Shown: in pieces, positions 27,048 through 37,119 of the stretch
How the letters are laid out: every line of letters starts with the position of its first letter
How positions within the stretch are numbered: the stretch's first letter is position 1
From: CAJQGY01 sp905478015
GTDB taxonomy: Bacteria; Pseudomonadota; Gammaproteobacteria; Magnimaribacterales; D2472
Length of the DNA: 64,000 nt
Direction: 5' to 3'
Assembly (NCBI GenBank): GCA_943788365.1
Contig: CALSPZ010000001.1
Coordinates: forward strand, 186,001 to 250,000
Translations under genes and position numbers: made by a program
Notes under the pieces: model-generated
Database searches by the model: none
The model's input: the letters and a program-made list of their open reading frames with translations, nothing else
What the model was told of the DNA's origin: nothing

Positions 27048-28922
27048 ATGATGGACTCACTTAGAAATTTTTTAACGGGCTACAGACTTGCAATTATCAT
27101 TGCATTGTTAGCTATACCTTTTGTATTCCTTGGTTCGTCGAGCTTAGGCACTGTATTTGGAGGGTCATTAGGCTCTATAAATGGAGAAGAAGTCTCGGAG
27201 GTAGATTATCAATTTGCAGCAAATATGCGAGCTAGTATGCTTAAAGAGGAATATGGAGAAGAGTTTAATTTCAATGAATTAGATGAAGAAATTCAAATAG
27301 CTTTAATCAAACAAGAGCTAATTGCTCAAAAGGTTTTCTTATCTGAAGCAAGATCTCTTGGACTTATCAATGATGAAGAAACTAATATTCAAAAAAAGTT
27401 AATCATTAATGATCAAGCCTACAAAGATGAAAGTGGTAACTTTAGCGAGACTATTTTTGAATCCCTAGCCAACCAAAATGGTTTCTCAAAGAGTGACTAT
27501 ATTGAGTTTAGCTCTAATTTAAACTCTGTTCAGAAATATAAAGCTTCCTTGTCTAACTCAACCTTTCAACTACCTTCTGAAATTCAAAATCTTGCATCAA
27601 TACTTGAAAAAAAAGTCGATGTAGATTTTATCAAAATTGATTTTCAGGAACTTAAAAACAATATAAAAAACTCTTTAGAGGATCAGGTAGCTTACTATAA
27701 TAATAATAAAGAGCTTTTCTTATCAGATGAATTAAGGAGCTTTGATTATTTTGTGCTCTCTGCTGATGATTATAAGGACAAAGTTAATATTCCAACAAAT
27801 TATACATCTGACTATTATGAAGATTATGTCTCAAGAGCTAGCGCAAGTGAGCAGCAAAGAATTTCACATGTAATGGTTGACAAATCAAACTACAACTCAG
27901 ATTCAGAAGCCCAATCAATGATTGAGAGTATTAATCAAAATTTACAAAGCGGCTCTTCTTTTGAAGATATTGTTTCTCAATCAAGCGAAGATATTGTTAC
28001 AAAGGATAATGGAGGCGATCTTGAATACTTTGATGATGAAGTGTTCCCTGTTGAATTTGGTGATGCGCTCAAAGGACTTGGTGAGGGTGAGTTAACTTCT
28101 ATTATTGAACTAGAAAGCAGTTTCCATATTTTAAAAGTAACTGAAGTTACAAAAGACGAAATCAGATCCTTTGAAGATATTAGTGAGGAGGTTGTCAGTG
28201 AATTGATATCTTCTGAATCTCTAGCTTTGCTAAACGATGATTATAGCCAACTTGATGATCTAGCATTGGAAGGGCGGTCATTTGTTGATTTAGCAGACTT
28301 TGTAAATGCTAAAATACTGTCCGGAAATCTTCAAGCATTTTCATCCCTTACTGATCTAGATCAAGATGTTAAAAACATAATCTTTGATGAACTTACTGAA
28401 TTAAATTTACCTAAAGTAATTGACTTAGATGGCTCTATTTATGTTGTTGCAATTACTGAAATTAAAAATCCAGAGTTAAAAATATTTTCAGATGTTCAAA
28501 CGGAAGTTAATAATAATTTAATTAATATAAATGCATCACTCAAAAAATCAGCGATTGAGGAAGAGTTTACTGCTATAAGCAATGATGATGAGAAAAAATC
28601 TTTTGTTGATCAGAATAGCTTTGCTTCATTTGAAACATTTAAAGATATTAAAAGATACTCCTCTCTATTGCCTCAGGAAGTTCTTACTGAGATTTTCAAT
28701 ACTGCTATTAATTCTGAGCTATCTCTAACCTCAAGAAATGGCGATCATTACTTTGTTAATATTAATAAATTTAACCCACCATCCCAAGAAGAGATGGATG
28801 AGGCAATTGAACAATATTCTGCTTTTGATACTCAAAGGTTAATAGATAGGATGAATGGCATCCTTAGTGATGATCTATTTGATAAGGCAAAGATAAGTCT
28901 GAATGAACAAATATTTAACTAA
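27048..28922 (+). CDS. ppiD: Peptidyl-prolyl isomerase-like chaperone PpiD
   Basis: An inner-membrane-anchored periplasmic folding factor of 624 residues. One membrane helix (about residues 12-33, LAIIIALLAIPFVFL) is followed by a SurA/PpiD N-terminal region (INGEEVSEVDYQFA). A single parvulin domain (about residues 270-365) has ISHVMVD, GGDLEYFDDEVFP and SSFHILKV. Length and position after hup are as in E. coli. A TATAAT (27033-27038) 9 bases before the first of two adjacent ATGs suggests its own promoter with a very short leader. oppA starts 10 bases downstream. Confidence 0.92.
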   Translation: MMDSLRNFLTGYRLAIIIALLAIPFVFLGSSSLGTVFGGSLGSINGEEVSEVDYQFAANMRASMLKEEYGEEFNFNELDEEIQIALIKQELIAQKVFLSEARSLGLINDEETNIQKKLIINDQAYKDESGNFSETIFESLANQNGFSKSDYIEFSSNLNSVQKYKASLSNSTFQLPSEIQNLASILEKKVDVDFIKIDFQELKNNIKNSLEDQVAYYNNNKELFLSDELRSFDYFVLSADDYKDKVNIPTNYTSDYYEDYVSRASASEQQRISHVMVDKSNYNSDSEAQSMIESINQNLQSGSSFEDIVSQSSEDIVTKDNGGDLEYFDDEVFPVEFGDALKGLGEGELTSIIELESSFHILKVTEVTKDEIRSFEDISEEVVSELISSESLALLNDDYSQLDDLALEGRSFVDLADFVNAKILSGNLQAFSSLTDLDQDVKNIIFDELTELNLPKVIDLDGSIYVVAITEIKNPELKIFSDVQTEVNNNLININASLKKSAIEEEFTAISNDDEKKSFVDQNSFASFETFKDIKRYSSLLPQEVLTEIFNTAINSELSLTSRNGDHYFVNINKFNPPSQEEMDEAIEQYSAFDTQRLIDRMNGILSDDLFDKAKISLNEQIFN

Positions 28923-28932
28923 AGGAAATCTT

Positions 28933-30546
28933 ATGACGAATTATATAAAGCTGCCATTATTGGCAAGCTTATTTTTTGTATACTCATGCTCTGAAACCAT
29001 TAGCCCAGTAGATTCTGGTCTTGAAAACAAAGTCTTTCATTTTGGCAATGGAGCAGAACCCCAAGGCCTAGACCCACATATTGTGACAGGTGTTCCAGAG
29101 CATCACTTACTTATCGGTCTGTGTGAGGGATTAACAACATCAAACCCAAAGGGCGGAGCTAGTGTTGCAGGTGCAGCTGAGTCTTGGGATATTAGCGAAG
29201 ATGGAACCATATATACTTTTTATCTACAACAGAATGGTAAATGGTCAAATGGAGATCAAGTTACTGCTGATGATTTTGTTTGGTCATGGAAAAGAATATT
29301 AACACCTAGTTTAGGATCTCAATATCCTGACATGCTTTATTACGTTAAAGGTGCTGCTGAATATCATACTGGAACTATTAACGACTTCAGTGATGTCGGT
29401 GTTAAAGCATTGGACAGCCTTACACTTGAAGTTACTTTAAACAACCCAACCCCATTTTTTCTTGGTTTGCTTAGCCATTACAGCACATGGCCTGTACATA
29501 GAGAAACTTTACTCAAGCATGGAGCTATTGATGACAGAAATGGTGCATGGACAAGGCCCGGTAATTTTGTATGTAATGGAGCCTTTAAGTTAAAAACCTG
29601 GGAATTAAATAATAAAATTGTTGTTGAAAAAAATGAAATGTATTGGGATTCAGAAACAGTTCAATTAAATGAAATACATTATTACCCTGTTGCCAATCAG
29701 ATGACAGAAGATAGAATGTTTAGAGCTGGTCAGCTTCATGTTACAAGCTCTTTACCATCACAAAAATGCCCATCATACATTGAAGAAAAAAATCCCAATC
29801 TTAGAATTGATCCTTACATGGGAACATATTTTTATAGATTTAATGTAAATAATCCGGCATTAACAGATCCTAAAGTAAGAAAGGCATTAGCTTATTCTGT
29901 GAATAGAAAACAAATTGTAGAAAAAGTTACAAAATGTGGTCAGATACCTGCTTATTCTTTCACCCCTCCAGGCTCTAATGGTTATGAGCCGGACACAAAA
30001 ATACCTTATAACCCTGAACTAGGAAAGCAACTTCTTGCAGACGCTGGTTATGATGAAAGCAACCCTTTCCCTAAATTAGAAATTCTATTTAATACAAATG
30101 AAGATCATAGAAAGGTAGCATTAGCAGTTCAGCAAATGTGGCAACAAAATCTAGGAATTAATGTTGAGTTAGTTAATCAAGACTGGAAGGTCTACTTAAA
30201 TAGAGAAATGATTGGTGACTTCCAGGTATCTAGGGCGGGCTGGATAGGGGACTATGAAGACCCAAATACTTTTTTAGATACGCTAAGGCCAAATAGAGGT
30301 AATAATAAAACCGGTTGGGAAAATCCTGAATACGATAAGCTAGTTGAGCTAGCTAACTCAAATAATAATCAAGAAGAAAGATATGAGCTTCTAATGAAGG
30401 CTGAGAGAATACTAATCAACGATATGCCAATTGTTCCTCTTTATACCTATGTAAGAGTCTATCAATTATCTAGCGATGTAAAAGGTTATTTCCCAAATTA
30501 CCTTGATCACCATCATCCAAAGTATTTGTATTTGGAAAGAGATTAA
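28933..30546 (+). CDS. oppA: Oligopeptide ABC transporter, substrate-binding lipoprotein (OppA type)
   Basis: An SBP_bac_5 family binding protein of 537 residues. I chose the ATG at 28933: it has an AAAGGAAA ribosome site and gives a lipoprotein signal ending in VYSC (C19). Family landmarks are GAEPQGLDPH, WDISEDGTIYTFYL, WSNGDQVTADDFVWSWKR and VRKALAYSVNRKQIVEKV. It matches OppA more than DppA in the GAEPQ(G/S)LDP start. The permease genes follow within 6 bases. Peptides are the likely ligands. Confidence 0.93.
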   Translation: MTNYIKLPLLASLFFVYSCSETISPVDSGLENKVFHFGNGAEPQGLDPHIVTGVPEHHLLIGLCEGLTTSNPKGGASVAGAAESWDISEDGTIYTFYLQQNGKWSNGDQVTADDFVWSWKRILTPSLGSQYPDMLYYVKGAAEYHTGTINDFSDVGVKALDSLTLEVTLNNPTPFFLGLLSHYSTWPVHRETLLKHGAIDDRNGAWTRPGNFVCNGAFKLKTWELNNKIVVEKNEMYWDSETVQLNEIHYYPVANQMTEDRMFRAGQLHVTSSLPSQKCPSYIEEKNPNLRIDPYMGTYFYRFNVNNPALTDPKVRKALAYSVNRKQIVEKVTKCGQIPAYSFTPPGSNGYEPDTKIPYNPELGKQLLADAGYDESNPFPKLEILFNTNEDHRKVALAVQQMWQQNLGINVELVNQDWKVYLNREMIGDFQVSRAGWIGDYEDPNTFLDTLRPNRGNNKTGWENPEYDKLVELANSNNNQEERYELLMKAERILINDMPIVPLYTYVRVYQLSSDVKGYFPNYLDHHHPKYLYLERD

Positions 30547-30552
30547 ATTTCA

Positions 30553-31476
30553 ATGATTAGAATTATATTAAAACGAATTTTATTGGCAATTCCTGTATTA
30601 ATTGCAGTAGCTACCTTAACTTTCTTTTTAATAAAACAAGCTCCAGGAGGCCCCTTTGATGCAGAAAAAGCAGTTTCACCTCAAGTACTTAAAAATTTGA
30701 ATGCTGCTTACAACCTAGACGCATCTCAATGGGAGCAATACACAGATTATATGACTGGAATTGCACAAGGTGATTTTGGACCTTCTTTTAGATACCCTGG
30801 AAGATCCGTTACTGAAATGATATTAACAGGATTGCCTGTAACATTTGAGCTAGCAATATATGCAATTTTAATTGCACTTATAATTGGTGTGTTTTCTGGA
30901 GTTTTGGCAGCCCTTAAAAGAAATACTATACTTGATTTTATTCCAATGGCCATTGCAATGATTGGGATATGTGTCCCAACATTTTTAATGGGACCTTTGC
31001 TTGTACTTATCTTTGGTATAAATCTCGAGCTTCTTCCGGTATCTGGGTGGAATCAAATACCAGGCGATAAGCTGCTTCCCTCATTAACTTTAGGTTTTGC
31101 TTATGCCGCATACATTGCACGATTGAGCAGGGGAGGGATGTTAGAGGTTTTAAATCAGGATTTTATTAGAACAGCTAGAGCAAAAGGATTGTCTGAGACT
31201 GCTATTGTTACTAAGCATGCTATGCAAGGCGGCCTTCTTCCTGTTGTATCTTTTTTAGGTCCAGCAATTGCTGGGCTGTTAGCAGGATCTTTTGTTGTCG
31301 AGACAATTTTCCAAATACCAGGTTTAGGAAGATTTTATGTTGAAGCAGCTTTTAATAGAGACTATACAATGATTCTAGGAACAACTATTTTCTTTTCAGC
31401 AATGATAGTATTTTTCAATCTAATGTCTGATATCGCAGCCCTATGGCTTAACCCAAGATCAAGAGATGATTCATGA
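30553..31476 (+). CDS. oppB: Oligopeptide ABC transporter, permease OppB
   Basis: An inner-membrane permease of 307 residues with about six helices. The N-terminal helix IRIILKRILLAIPVLIAVAT and the GPSFRYPGRSVTEMI loop are typical of OppB. The cytoplasmic EAA region includes FIRTARAKGLSE, the contact site for an ATPase. It overlaps oppC by 4 bases (ATGA). Confidence 0.95.
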   Translation: MIRIILKRILLAIPVLIAVATLTFFLIKQAPGGPFDAEKAVSPQVLKNLNAAYNLDASQWEQYTDYMTGIAQGDFGPSFRYPGRSVTEMILTGLPVTFELAIYAILIALIIGVFSGVLAALKRNTILDFIPMAIAMIGICVPTFLMGPLLVLIFGINLELLPVSGWNQIPGDKLLPSLTLGFAYAAYIARLSRGGMLEVLNQDFIRTARAKGLSETAIVTKHAMQGGLLPVVSFLGPAIAGLLAGSFVVETIFQIPGLGRFYVEAAFNRDYTMILGTTIFFSAMIVFFNLMSDIAALWLNPRSRDDS

Positions 31477-32327
31477 ATGACAATTCTTCATTATGGTCTG
31501 ATGCAATAGGTAGACTTTTAAAAAATAAAGCTGCAATGGTTGGAGCAATAATCTTAATTTTTCTTATCGGTTGTGCAATTTTAGCTCCAGTGATTGCACC
31601 TTACTCATATTCATTTCAAGATCTTGATTTAGGCGCCTCTCCTCCATCCAGTGAGCATCTTTTAGGAACAGATATTTTGGGTAGAGATTTACTCAGCAGA
31701 ATCCTTTATGGAGCAAGAATTTCACTATTAGTTGGTTTTGTCGCAACGGGAGTTGCTCTAGTAATTGGAGTAAGCTGGGGAATTGTTGCAGGTTATTTTG
31801 GTGGTAGGGTCGATCAGGTAATGATGAGAATAGTTGATGTGCTATATGGGTTGCCATTTATTATCTTTATTATTTTGTTGATGGTTATTTTTGGAAGGAA
31901 TATTTGGTTACTGTTTGGTGCTATTGGTGCAGTAGAATGGCTAACAATGGCCAGAATAGTAAGAGGCCAGGTCATGAGCTTAAAAAATCAAGAATTTGTT
32001 CTTGCGGCTCAGGCTATGGGAGTCAGCAACTTATCTATGTTTAGGCGTCACCTACTTCCTAATATTTTAGGTCCAATAGCGGTCTATGCAACTCTAACAA
32101 TACCTCAAGTAATGCTACTAGAAAGCTTTCTAAGTTTTCTAGGCCTAGGTATTCAACCTCCAATGAGCAGCTGGGGAACCTTAATAAAAGATGGGGTTGA
32201 GTCAATGGAAGAGTTTAGTTGGTTATTAATTTATCCAGGCATCACTTTTACAATTACTTTATTTGCACTTAACTTTTTTGGTGATGGTTTGAGAGACGCC
32301 CTTGATCCAAAAACATCAGATAATTAA
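31473..32327 (+). CDS. oppC: Oligopeptide ABC transporter, permease OppC
   Basis: The second permease, 284 residues, pairing with OppB. Landmarks are the N-terminal KNKAAMVGAIIL helix, HLLGTDILGRDLLSRILYGARISLLVG, the EAA region EFVLAAQAMGVSNLSMFRRHLLPN and the C-terminal FFGDGLRDALDP. The gene ends 4 bases inside the convergent mltD. No oppD or oppF ATPase gene follows, so the importer must borrow ATPases encoded elsewhere. Confidence 0.95.
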   Translation: MNDNSSLWSDAIGRLLKNKAAMVGAIILIFLIGCAILAPVIAPYSYSFQDLDLGASPPSSEHLLGTDILGRDLLSRILYGARISLLVGFVATGVALVIGVSWGIVAGYFGGRVDQVMMRIVDVLYGLPFIIFIILLMVIFGRNIWLLFGAIGAVEWLTMARIVRGQVMSLKNQEFVLAAQAMGVSNLSMFRRHLLPNILGPIAVYATLTIPQVMLLESFLSFLGLGIQPPMSSWGTLIKDGVESMEEFSWLLIYPGITFTITLFALNFFGDGLRDALDPKTSDN

Positions 32328-33814
32328 AAAGCTCTTATAGCAATCTTAATTATCTGACCTGGCTTTAGCCTATTACTGCTTAATACATTTATTTCATTAA
32401 TGCTCTGCACACTAACATCAAAAAGTTCAGCAATTTTATAAAGATTGTCTCCTTGTTTTACTGAATATAAAATAGTTCTTTTTCTTGATTCAATATTTCT
32501 ATGAATATTCTTATTTCCAATGCTCAGTTGCTGCCCTAACTGTAAGTAGTCACTAGACAATATATTATTCATTCTAGTAAGGTCTCTCATCTCAATTTTA
32601 TATTTATCTGCAATACTCCATAAGGTATCTCCTTCTGAAACCACATGCATTTCAAATGGTATAAAGTTATTTGATTCAGATTTACTTAAAGGAATTAGTA
32701 GAGTCATTCCGATATTTAACAAAGAATTATCTAGATAATTAATTTGTTCAATTATAGCAACCTCAGTATCGTACTTCTCTGCTAATTTCCATAAACTATC
32801 TCCACTTTGGACGATATGAGAAATCCAATTAATTTTATTCATACTATTAAGAGGATTATTAGGGTCGTCAAGTAAAGAAATTTTTTCAATAGGTATATAA
32901 AAACTGCTTACTTCTGATGGCGCTGATGCCCACTTTGTATAACCTGCATTAAGCTTATATATAAGCTCTGGTTTAAGCCCAAGATGCTCACTAATTGTCA
33001 ATATTTCTACTTGTCCAGGTATTTCAATCTTCACAACTCGAGGCTTATAGGGAATATCTGGAAGTTTTATCTCATACTTATCACTATTAATTATTAGCTC
33101 CCTAAGAGCTATATATTTATAAACATAATCTGTGGATTGATTTGAAAGATTTAAAGACCAAAAATCACTACCCAAACCTCTCCTCTTATTTCTCCTTATT
33201 TGTCTATCAAGGTATGTTGGGCCTCCATTATAAGCAGCAAGTGCCAGATAAATATCTCCATCAAATCTCTTTAATAAGTATGAAAAATATCCAACTGCAG
33301 CATCTGTAGATTTAAAAGCATCATGCCTATCCTCATTCCACCAAGATTTATTTAAATCAAACAAACTTCCTGTTGTTGGCATGAATTGCCAAATACCAAC
33401 TGCACCTGATGAAGAGATGGAGAAGGGGTCATAGTCACTTTCAACAAATGGAATAAGGGCTAATTCAATAGGAAGGTTTTCTTTTTCAAGTTCTTTAATA
33501 ATGTGAAAAATAAAATATTCAGATTTATTTAAATAGTCTTCAAAAAGGTCTAGGTTTTGTAAATGCCTATTCATATATTTAAGCGTTTGCTCATCAATAT
33601 CTACTGCATCATAATAAGACTCTTGCTTAAGATAATCCCATATATTTAATGGCTCAGGGACGGTTTCAATAATTTCATTTATCTCATTCGTTGATACGGA
33701 ATTGATGGGAGCTACCTTACTATCTTTAAACATGAGCTCTTCGGGTACAGAATTACATCCATAAATTAATAGCAATAGAAGAAATAACTTAAATTTTAAA
33801 ATGTATCTTTCCAA
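32324..33814 (-). CDS. mltD: Membrane-bound lytic murein transglycosylase D with three LysM domains
   Basis: A peptidoglycan-cleaving outer-membrane lipoprotein of 496 residues. The lipobox LIYGC gives C20. The SLT domain has the catalytic glutamate E125 in IPFVESDYDPFSISSSGAVG, then WQFMPTTG and LALAAYNGG. Three LysM cell-wall-binding repeats follow (about 333-376, 390-432 and 450-493), each with a (S/E/Q)GD(S/T/N)L core. The only start that keeps the lipoprotein signal is a TTG at 33814; the first ATG lies after the lipobox. It overlaps gloB by 19 bases, the mltD-gloB pairing of Gammaproteobacteria. Confidence 0.93.
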   Translation of the reverse strand: MERYILKFKLFLLLLLIYGCNSVPEELMFKDSKVAPINSVSTNEINEIIETVPEPLNIWDYLKQESYYDAVDIDEQTLKYMNRHLQNLDLFEDYLNKSEYFIFHIIKELEKENLPIELALIPFVESDYDPFSISSSGAVGIWQFMPTTGSLFDLNKSWWNEDRHDAFKSTDAAVGYFSYLLKRFDGDIYLALAAYNGGPTYLDRQIRRNKRRGLGSDFWSLNLSNQSTDYVYKYIALRELIINSDKYEIKLPDIPYKPRVVKIEIPGQVEILTISEHLGLKPELIYKLNAGYTKWASAPSEVSSFYIPIEKISLLDDPNNPLNSMNKINWISHIVQSGDSLWKLAEKYDTEVAIIEQINYLDNSLLNIGMTLLIPLSKSESNNFIPFEMHVVSEGDTLWSIADKYKIEMRDLTRMNNILSSDYLQLGQQLSIGNKNIHRNIESRKRTILYSVKQGDNLYKIAELFDVSVQSINEINVLSSNRLKPGQIIKIAIRAF

Positions 33815-34563
33815 TTTCTTACTGCTTCAAATATCTCTGTATCATTTCCTTCGATATTATATTTGTTAAATATAGATTCTCGAATATTTTTTTTATCACA
33901 TCTAAGAAATGGATTTGTTTTTAATTCTTCGCCTATAGAGCTAGGTAATGTAATTTTATTTAACTCTCTTTGATTAGAGACCTTTTTAAGTCTAGCAACA
34001 ATATCCTTATTCAAAGGCTCTACACAATTAGCAAAATTAAGATTTTGCTCTGTGTATTCATGCGCACAATAAACCTTTGTATTACTTGGTAAATTTTTTA
34101 ACTTCATTAAAGACTTATACATTTGATCATAGGTACCTTCAAATATTCTTCCACAACCACCGGCAAACATAGTATCACCACAAAATAAAATCGGATCACC
34201 ACCGTTTTCACAATAAAAAGCAATATGATCTAAAGTATGCCCAGGTACAGAAATAACTATAAATTCTAAACCAATAACATTAATGCAATCATCTCCTTTC
34301 ACTCGTGTTTTTATTTCTTCGATATGATTATTTGGCCCGATTACAGAAATATTTTTATTATGTTTTATTAATCCAGACAACCCACCAGTATGATCAAAAT
34401 GATGATGAGTTATTAAAATATTATCTAAAAAAATATCTTCATTTTTTAAATAATCTATTACAGGCTTTGATTCACCTGGATCAATTACTAAAGAGCCTTC
34501 ATTTGTTGTCACTAACCAAATATAATTATCGGTGAATGCTTTTATCGCTTTAATTTTTATCAT
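33796..34563 (-). CDS. gloB: Hydroxyacylglutathione hydrolase (glyoxalase II)
   Basis: Hydrolyses S-lactoylglutathione, the second step of methylglyoxal removal. The 255-residue metallo-beta-lactamase-fold protein has the metal motif THHHFDH (H53, H55, D57, H58), PGHTLDH and FCGDTMFAGGCGR. The C-terminal half contains the family helices around NPFLRCD. It is divergent from rnhA with a 22-base gap and leads the gloB-mltD unit. With the GST and gamma-glutamyltransferase here it points to glutathione use. Confidence 0.96.
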   Translation of the reverse strand: MIKIKAIKAFTDNYIWLVTTNEGSLVIDPGESKPVIDYLKNEDIFLDNILITHHHFDHTGGLSGLIKHNKNISVIGPNNHIEEIKTRVKGDDCINVIGLEFIVISVPGHTLDHIAFYCENGGDPILFCGDTMFAGGCGRIFEGTYDQMYKSLMKLKNLPSNTKVYCAHEYTEQNLNFANCVEPLNKDIVARLKKVSNQRELNKITLPSSIGEELKTNPFLRCDKKNIRESIFNKYNIEGNDTEIFEAVRNWKDTF

Positions 34564-34585
34564 AGGTGAATTTTAGTTTAATTTT

Positions 34586-35017
34586 ATGAAAACAGTAAAC
34601 ATTTATACAGACGGTGCTTGTAGAGGAAATCCTGGTATTGGTGGATGGGGTGTGTTAATTGAATATGAAGATTTTAATAAAGAATTATTTGGTGGAGAGA
34701 AGCACACTACCAATAATAGAATGGAGCTTATGGCAGCAATTCAAGGCTTAAAAGCCTTAAATGAAAATTGTATTGTTCACCTAACCACTGACTCAAAGTA
34801 TGTGATGGATGGTATAAATAGCTGGATAATGAATTGGAAAAAAAATAACTGGAAGAATTCACAAAAACAGAGCGTTAAAAATAAGGATTTATGGATCCAA
34901 TTAGACAAACTTAATGAACAACATGATGTAAACTGGCATTGGGTTAAAGGTCATTCAGGACATCCTCAGAATGAATTAGCAGACCAATTAGCTAACAAGG
35001 GTATAGATACTTTATAA
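34586..35017 (+). CDS. rnhA: Ribonuclease HI
   Basis: Degrades the RNA strand of RNA-DNA hybrids. The 143-residue protein has the four acidic catalytic residues in their usual contexts: IYTDGACRGNPG, RMELMAAI, LTTDSKYV and NELADQLAN. The basic protrusion WKKNNWKNSQKQSVKN, which binds the hybrid, is present. dnaQ starts immediately after its stop. The mltD-gloB/rnhA-dnaQ order is as in E. coli. Confidence 0.97.
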   Translation: MKTVNIYTDGACRGNPGIGGWGVLIEYEDFNKELFGGEKHTTNNRMELMAAIQGLKALNENCIVHLTTDSKYVMDGINSWIMNWKKNNWKNSQKQSVKNKDLWIQLDKLNEQHDVNWHWVKGHSGHPQNELADQLANKGIDTL

Positions 35018-35734
35018 ATGAATAAAAAATACATCATTCTCGATACAGAAACCACTGGCCTAGAGGTACAGCAAGGACATAGAGTTATTGAAATAGGCGC
35101 AGTGCTTCTCAATGATAGAAAGAAGTCTGAAGAAAATTTTCATTCCTACCTTAACCCTGAAAGACTAATTGATGATGAGGCCTCTAAAGTGCATGGCATT
35201 ACAAATGCTGACCTTGATGACAAACCATTCTTCTCTGATATAGCTGAAGAGTTCCTTGAATTTATAGAGGGCTCAACTCTAGTTATTCATAATGCGCCAT
35301 TTGATGTTGGCTTCCTTAATAATGAAATTAATTTAGTTTCATCTAAACTTCCAAAACTTGAAGATATATGTGAAATAGAGGACTCATTATTAATCGCAAG
35401 AGATAAATTTCCTGGCCAAAGAAATTCTCTTGATGCTTTGGCAAATCGATTTGAGGTAACTGGCTATGATAGAAGTTTTCATGGAGCTTTGCTTGATGCA
35501 AATATTCTTGCAGACGTCTATATGATGCTTACGGGTGGTCAAAGTAAATTTGAATTCATGAATGATTCTTCCACAGCAAATATTATTAAAAAAGATACAG
35601 CCAATAATTTAAGTTTTGAAGGCATTAATCTAGTTAGACTCAAATCAAATGATGAGTATGATCAAAGACATTCAAAAAGACTTTCAGAAATTTCTGAAAA
35701 GTACTCTATTGACACAATTTGGAGCAAACATTGA
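35018..35734 (+). CDS. dnaQ: DNA polymerase III subunit epsilon (proofreading exonuclease)
   Basis: The 3'-5' exonuclease of the replicase, 238 residues. The DEDDh active site is complete: D8 and E10 in ILDTETTGL, the Asp in HNAPFDVGFL, and the His and Asp in FHGALLDANILADVY. The C-terminal part past about residue 185 is the region that binds the alpha subunit. The last codon overlaps the gltX start. Confidence 0.96.
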   Translation: MNKKYIILDTETTGLEVQQGHRVIEIGAVLLNDRKKSEENFHSYLNPERLIDDEASKVHGITNADLDDKPFFSDIAEEFLEFIEGSTLVIHNAPFDVGFLNNEINLVSSKLPKLEDICEIEDSLLIARDKFPGQRNSLDALANRFEVTGYDRSFHGALLDANILADVYMMLTGGQSKFEFMNDSSTANIIKKDTANNLSFEGINLVRLKSNDEYDQRHSKRLSEISEKYSIDTIWSKH

Positions 35735-37119
35735 AAGTAGTTACAAGATTCGCGCCGAGCCCAACTGGAACGCTTCATATTGGAGGTGTTCGAACTGCTC
35801 TATTTAATTATGTGTATGCAAAAAAAATGGATGGTTTATTTCTAATACGAATTGAAGATACCGATAGACAACGCTCAACTAAAGAATTTGAAAAAAATAT
35901 TTTAGACAGTCTTAGCTCTATAGGCTTAAACCCAGATTTAGACCCTATAAATCAATCCGAAAGAACTGATATTTATACCAAAGCTGCAAATGAAATCTTC
36001 AATAGTGGCAATGCATATTACTGTAACTGTTCTAAAGATAGGCTTGATGAGATGAGATCACTTCAGCAGGCCAATGGCCAAAAGCCTCAATATGATGGCA
36101 AATGTAGAAACTTAAATCTAGAAAAATCTGACAATACAGTATTAAGGCTTAAGACCCCACTTGATGGCCAAATTGTTATGAAAGATTATGTTAGAGGCGA
36201 TATATCATTTAATAACTCTGAACTTGATGATTTAATAATCTTAAGAAGTGATGGAACGCCAACATATCATTTGTGCAACGTGGTTGATGATTTTGAACAA
36301 GGTGTAACTACTGTTATAAGAGGCGAGGATCACATCTCCAATACACCTCGTCAAATCCATATTCAACAAGCTCTTGGATATCCGGAGCTTGAGTATGCCC
36401 ATCTTCCTTTGGTTCTTGGATCTGACAAGAAAAGGCTATCTAAAAGACATGCTGCCACTAGCCTTGAAGAATACAAGAACGAAGGATATCTCGACTCTGC
36501 TATTTTAAATACCCTGGCAAGACTGGGTTGGTCCAAGGGAGAGAAAGAGGTTTTTTACTTAAATGACTTGATAAAAGATTTTGAAATAACCGAAGTGCAA
36601 AAAGCAGGCGCAATTTTTGATATGACAAAGCTGGATTGGTTAAATACTCAGCATTTAGCAAACCTATCACTGGATGAATTTAAAACACATCTAAAACCTT
36701 TTCTAGCATCAATAAATATAAATATAAATGATCACCCTAAGTCTGATTTGTTAATTGATGCAATGAGATCTTCTGAATCTAACTTATTAAATATTGCAAA
36801 AGGTTTATCACCTTATTTTAATGGTGTAGATGAATATGAGCCAAAGGCAGTTAAAAAGTTTCTTGCTGAATCAGGTAATGTGCTTTCATCAATATCCACT
36901 ATATTAAATGACTTGGAGCATTGGAATGAAGAGAATATAGATATTGCTTTAAAAGAGTTTCAATCATCTTCAGGCTTACCTACTCCTAAAGTTAATCAGC
37001 CTATTCGAATAGCGTTAACTGGTGGAACAAAATCCCCATCTCTTGGGCTAACTCTTGAGATTATTGGCAAAAATGATTCTTTGTTTAGAATTTCTAAAGC
37101 TTTAAATTTTATTAGCTAG
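35731..37119 (+). CDS. gltX: Glutamyl-tRNA synthetase
   Basis: Charges tRNA-Glu, 462 residues. The class I motifs are present: TRFAPSPTGTLHIGG (HIGH-type at residues 16-19) and KKRLSKRH (KMSKS-type). I chose the TTG at 35731, since it gives the family-typical start MKVVTRFAPSPTG and has a GGAG ribosome site (35721-35724) at the right distance; another TTG at 35719 lacks this. No ATG is available upstream of the active site. The 3' end overlaps the LysR gene by 18 bases. Confidence 0.95.
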   Translation: MKVVTRFAPSPTGTLHIGGVRTALFNYVYAKKMDGLFLIRIEDTDRQRSTKEFEKNILDSLSSIGLNPDLDPINQSERTDIYTKAANEIFNSGNAYYCNCSKDRLDEMRSLQQANGQKPQYDGKCRNLNLEKSDNTVLRLKTPLDGQIVMKDYVRGDISFNNSELDDLIILRSDGTPTYHLCNVVDDFEQGVTTVIRGEDHISNTPRQIHIQQALGYPELEYAHLPLVLGSDKKRLSKRHAATSLEEYKNEGYLDSAILNTLARLGWSKGEKEVFYLNDLIKDFEITEVQKAGAIFDMTKLDWLNTQHLANLSLDEFKTHLKPFLASINININDHPKSDLLIDAMRSSESNLLNIAKGLSPYFNGVDEYEPKAVKKFLAESGNVLSSISTILNDLEHWNEENIDIALKEFQSSSGLPTPKVNQPIRIALTGGTKSPSLGLTLEIIGKNDSLFRISKALNFIS

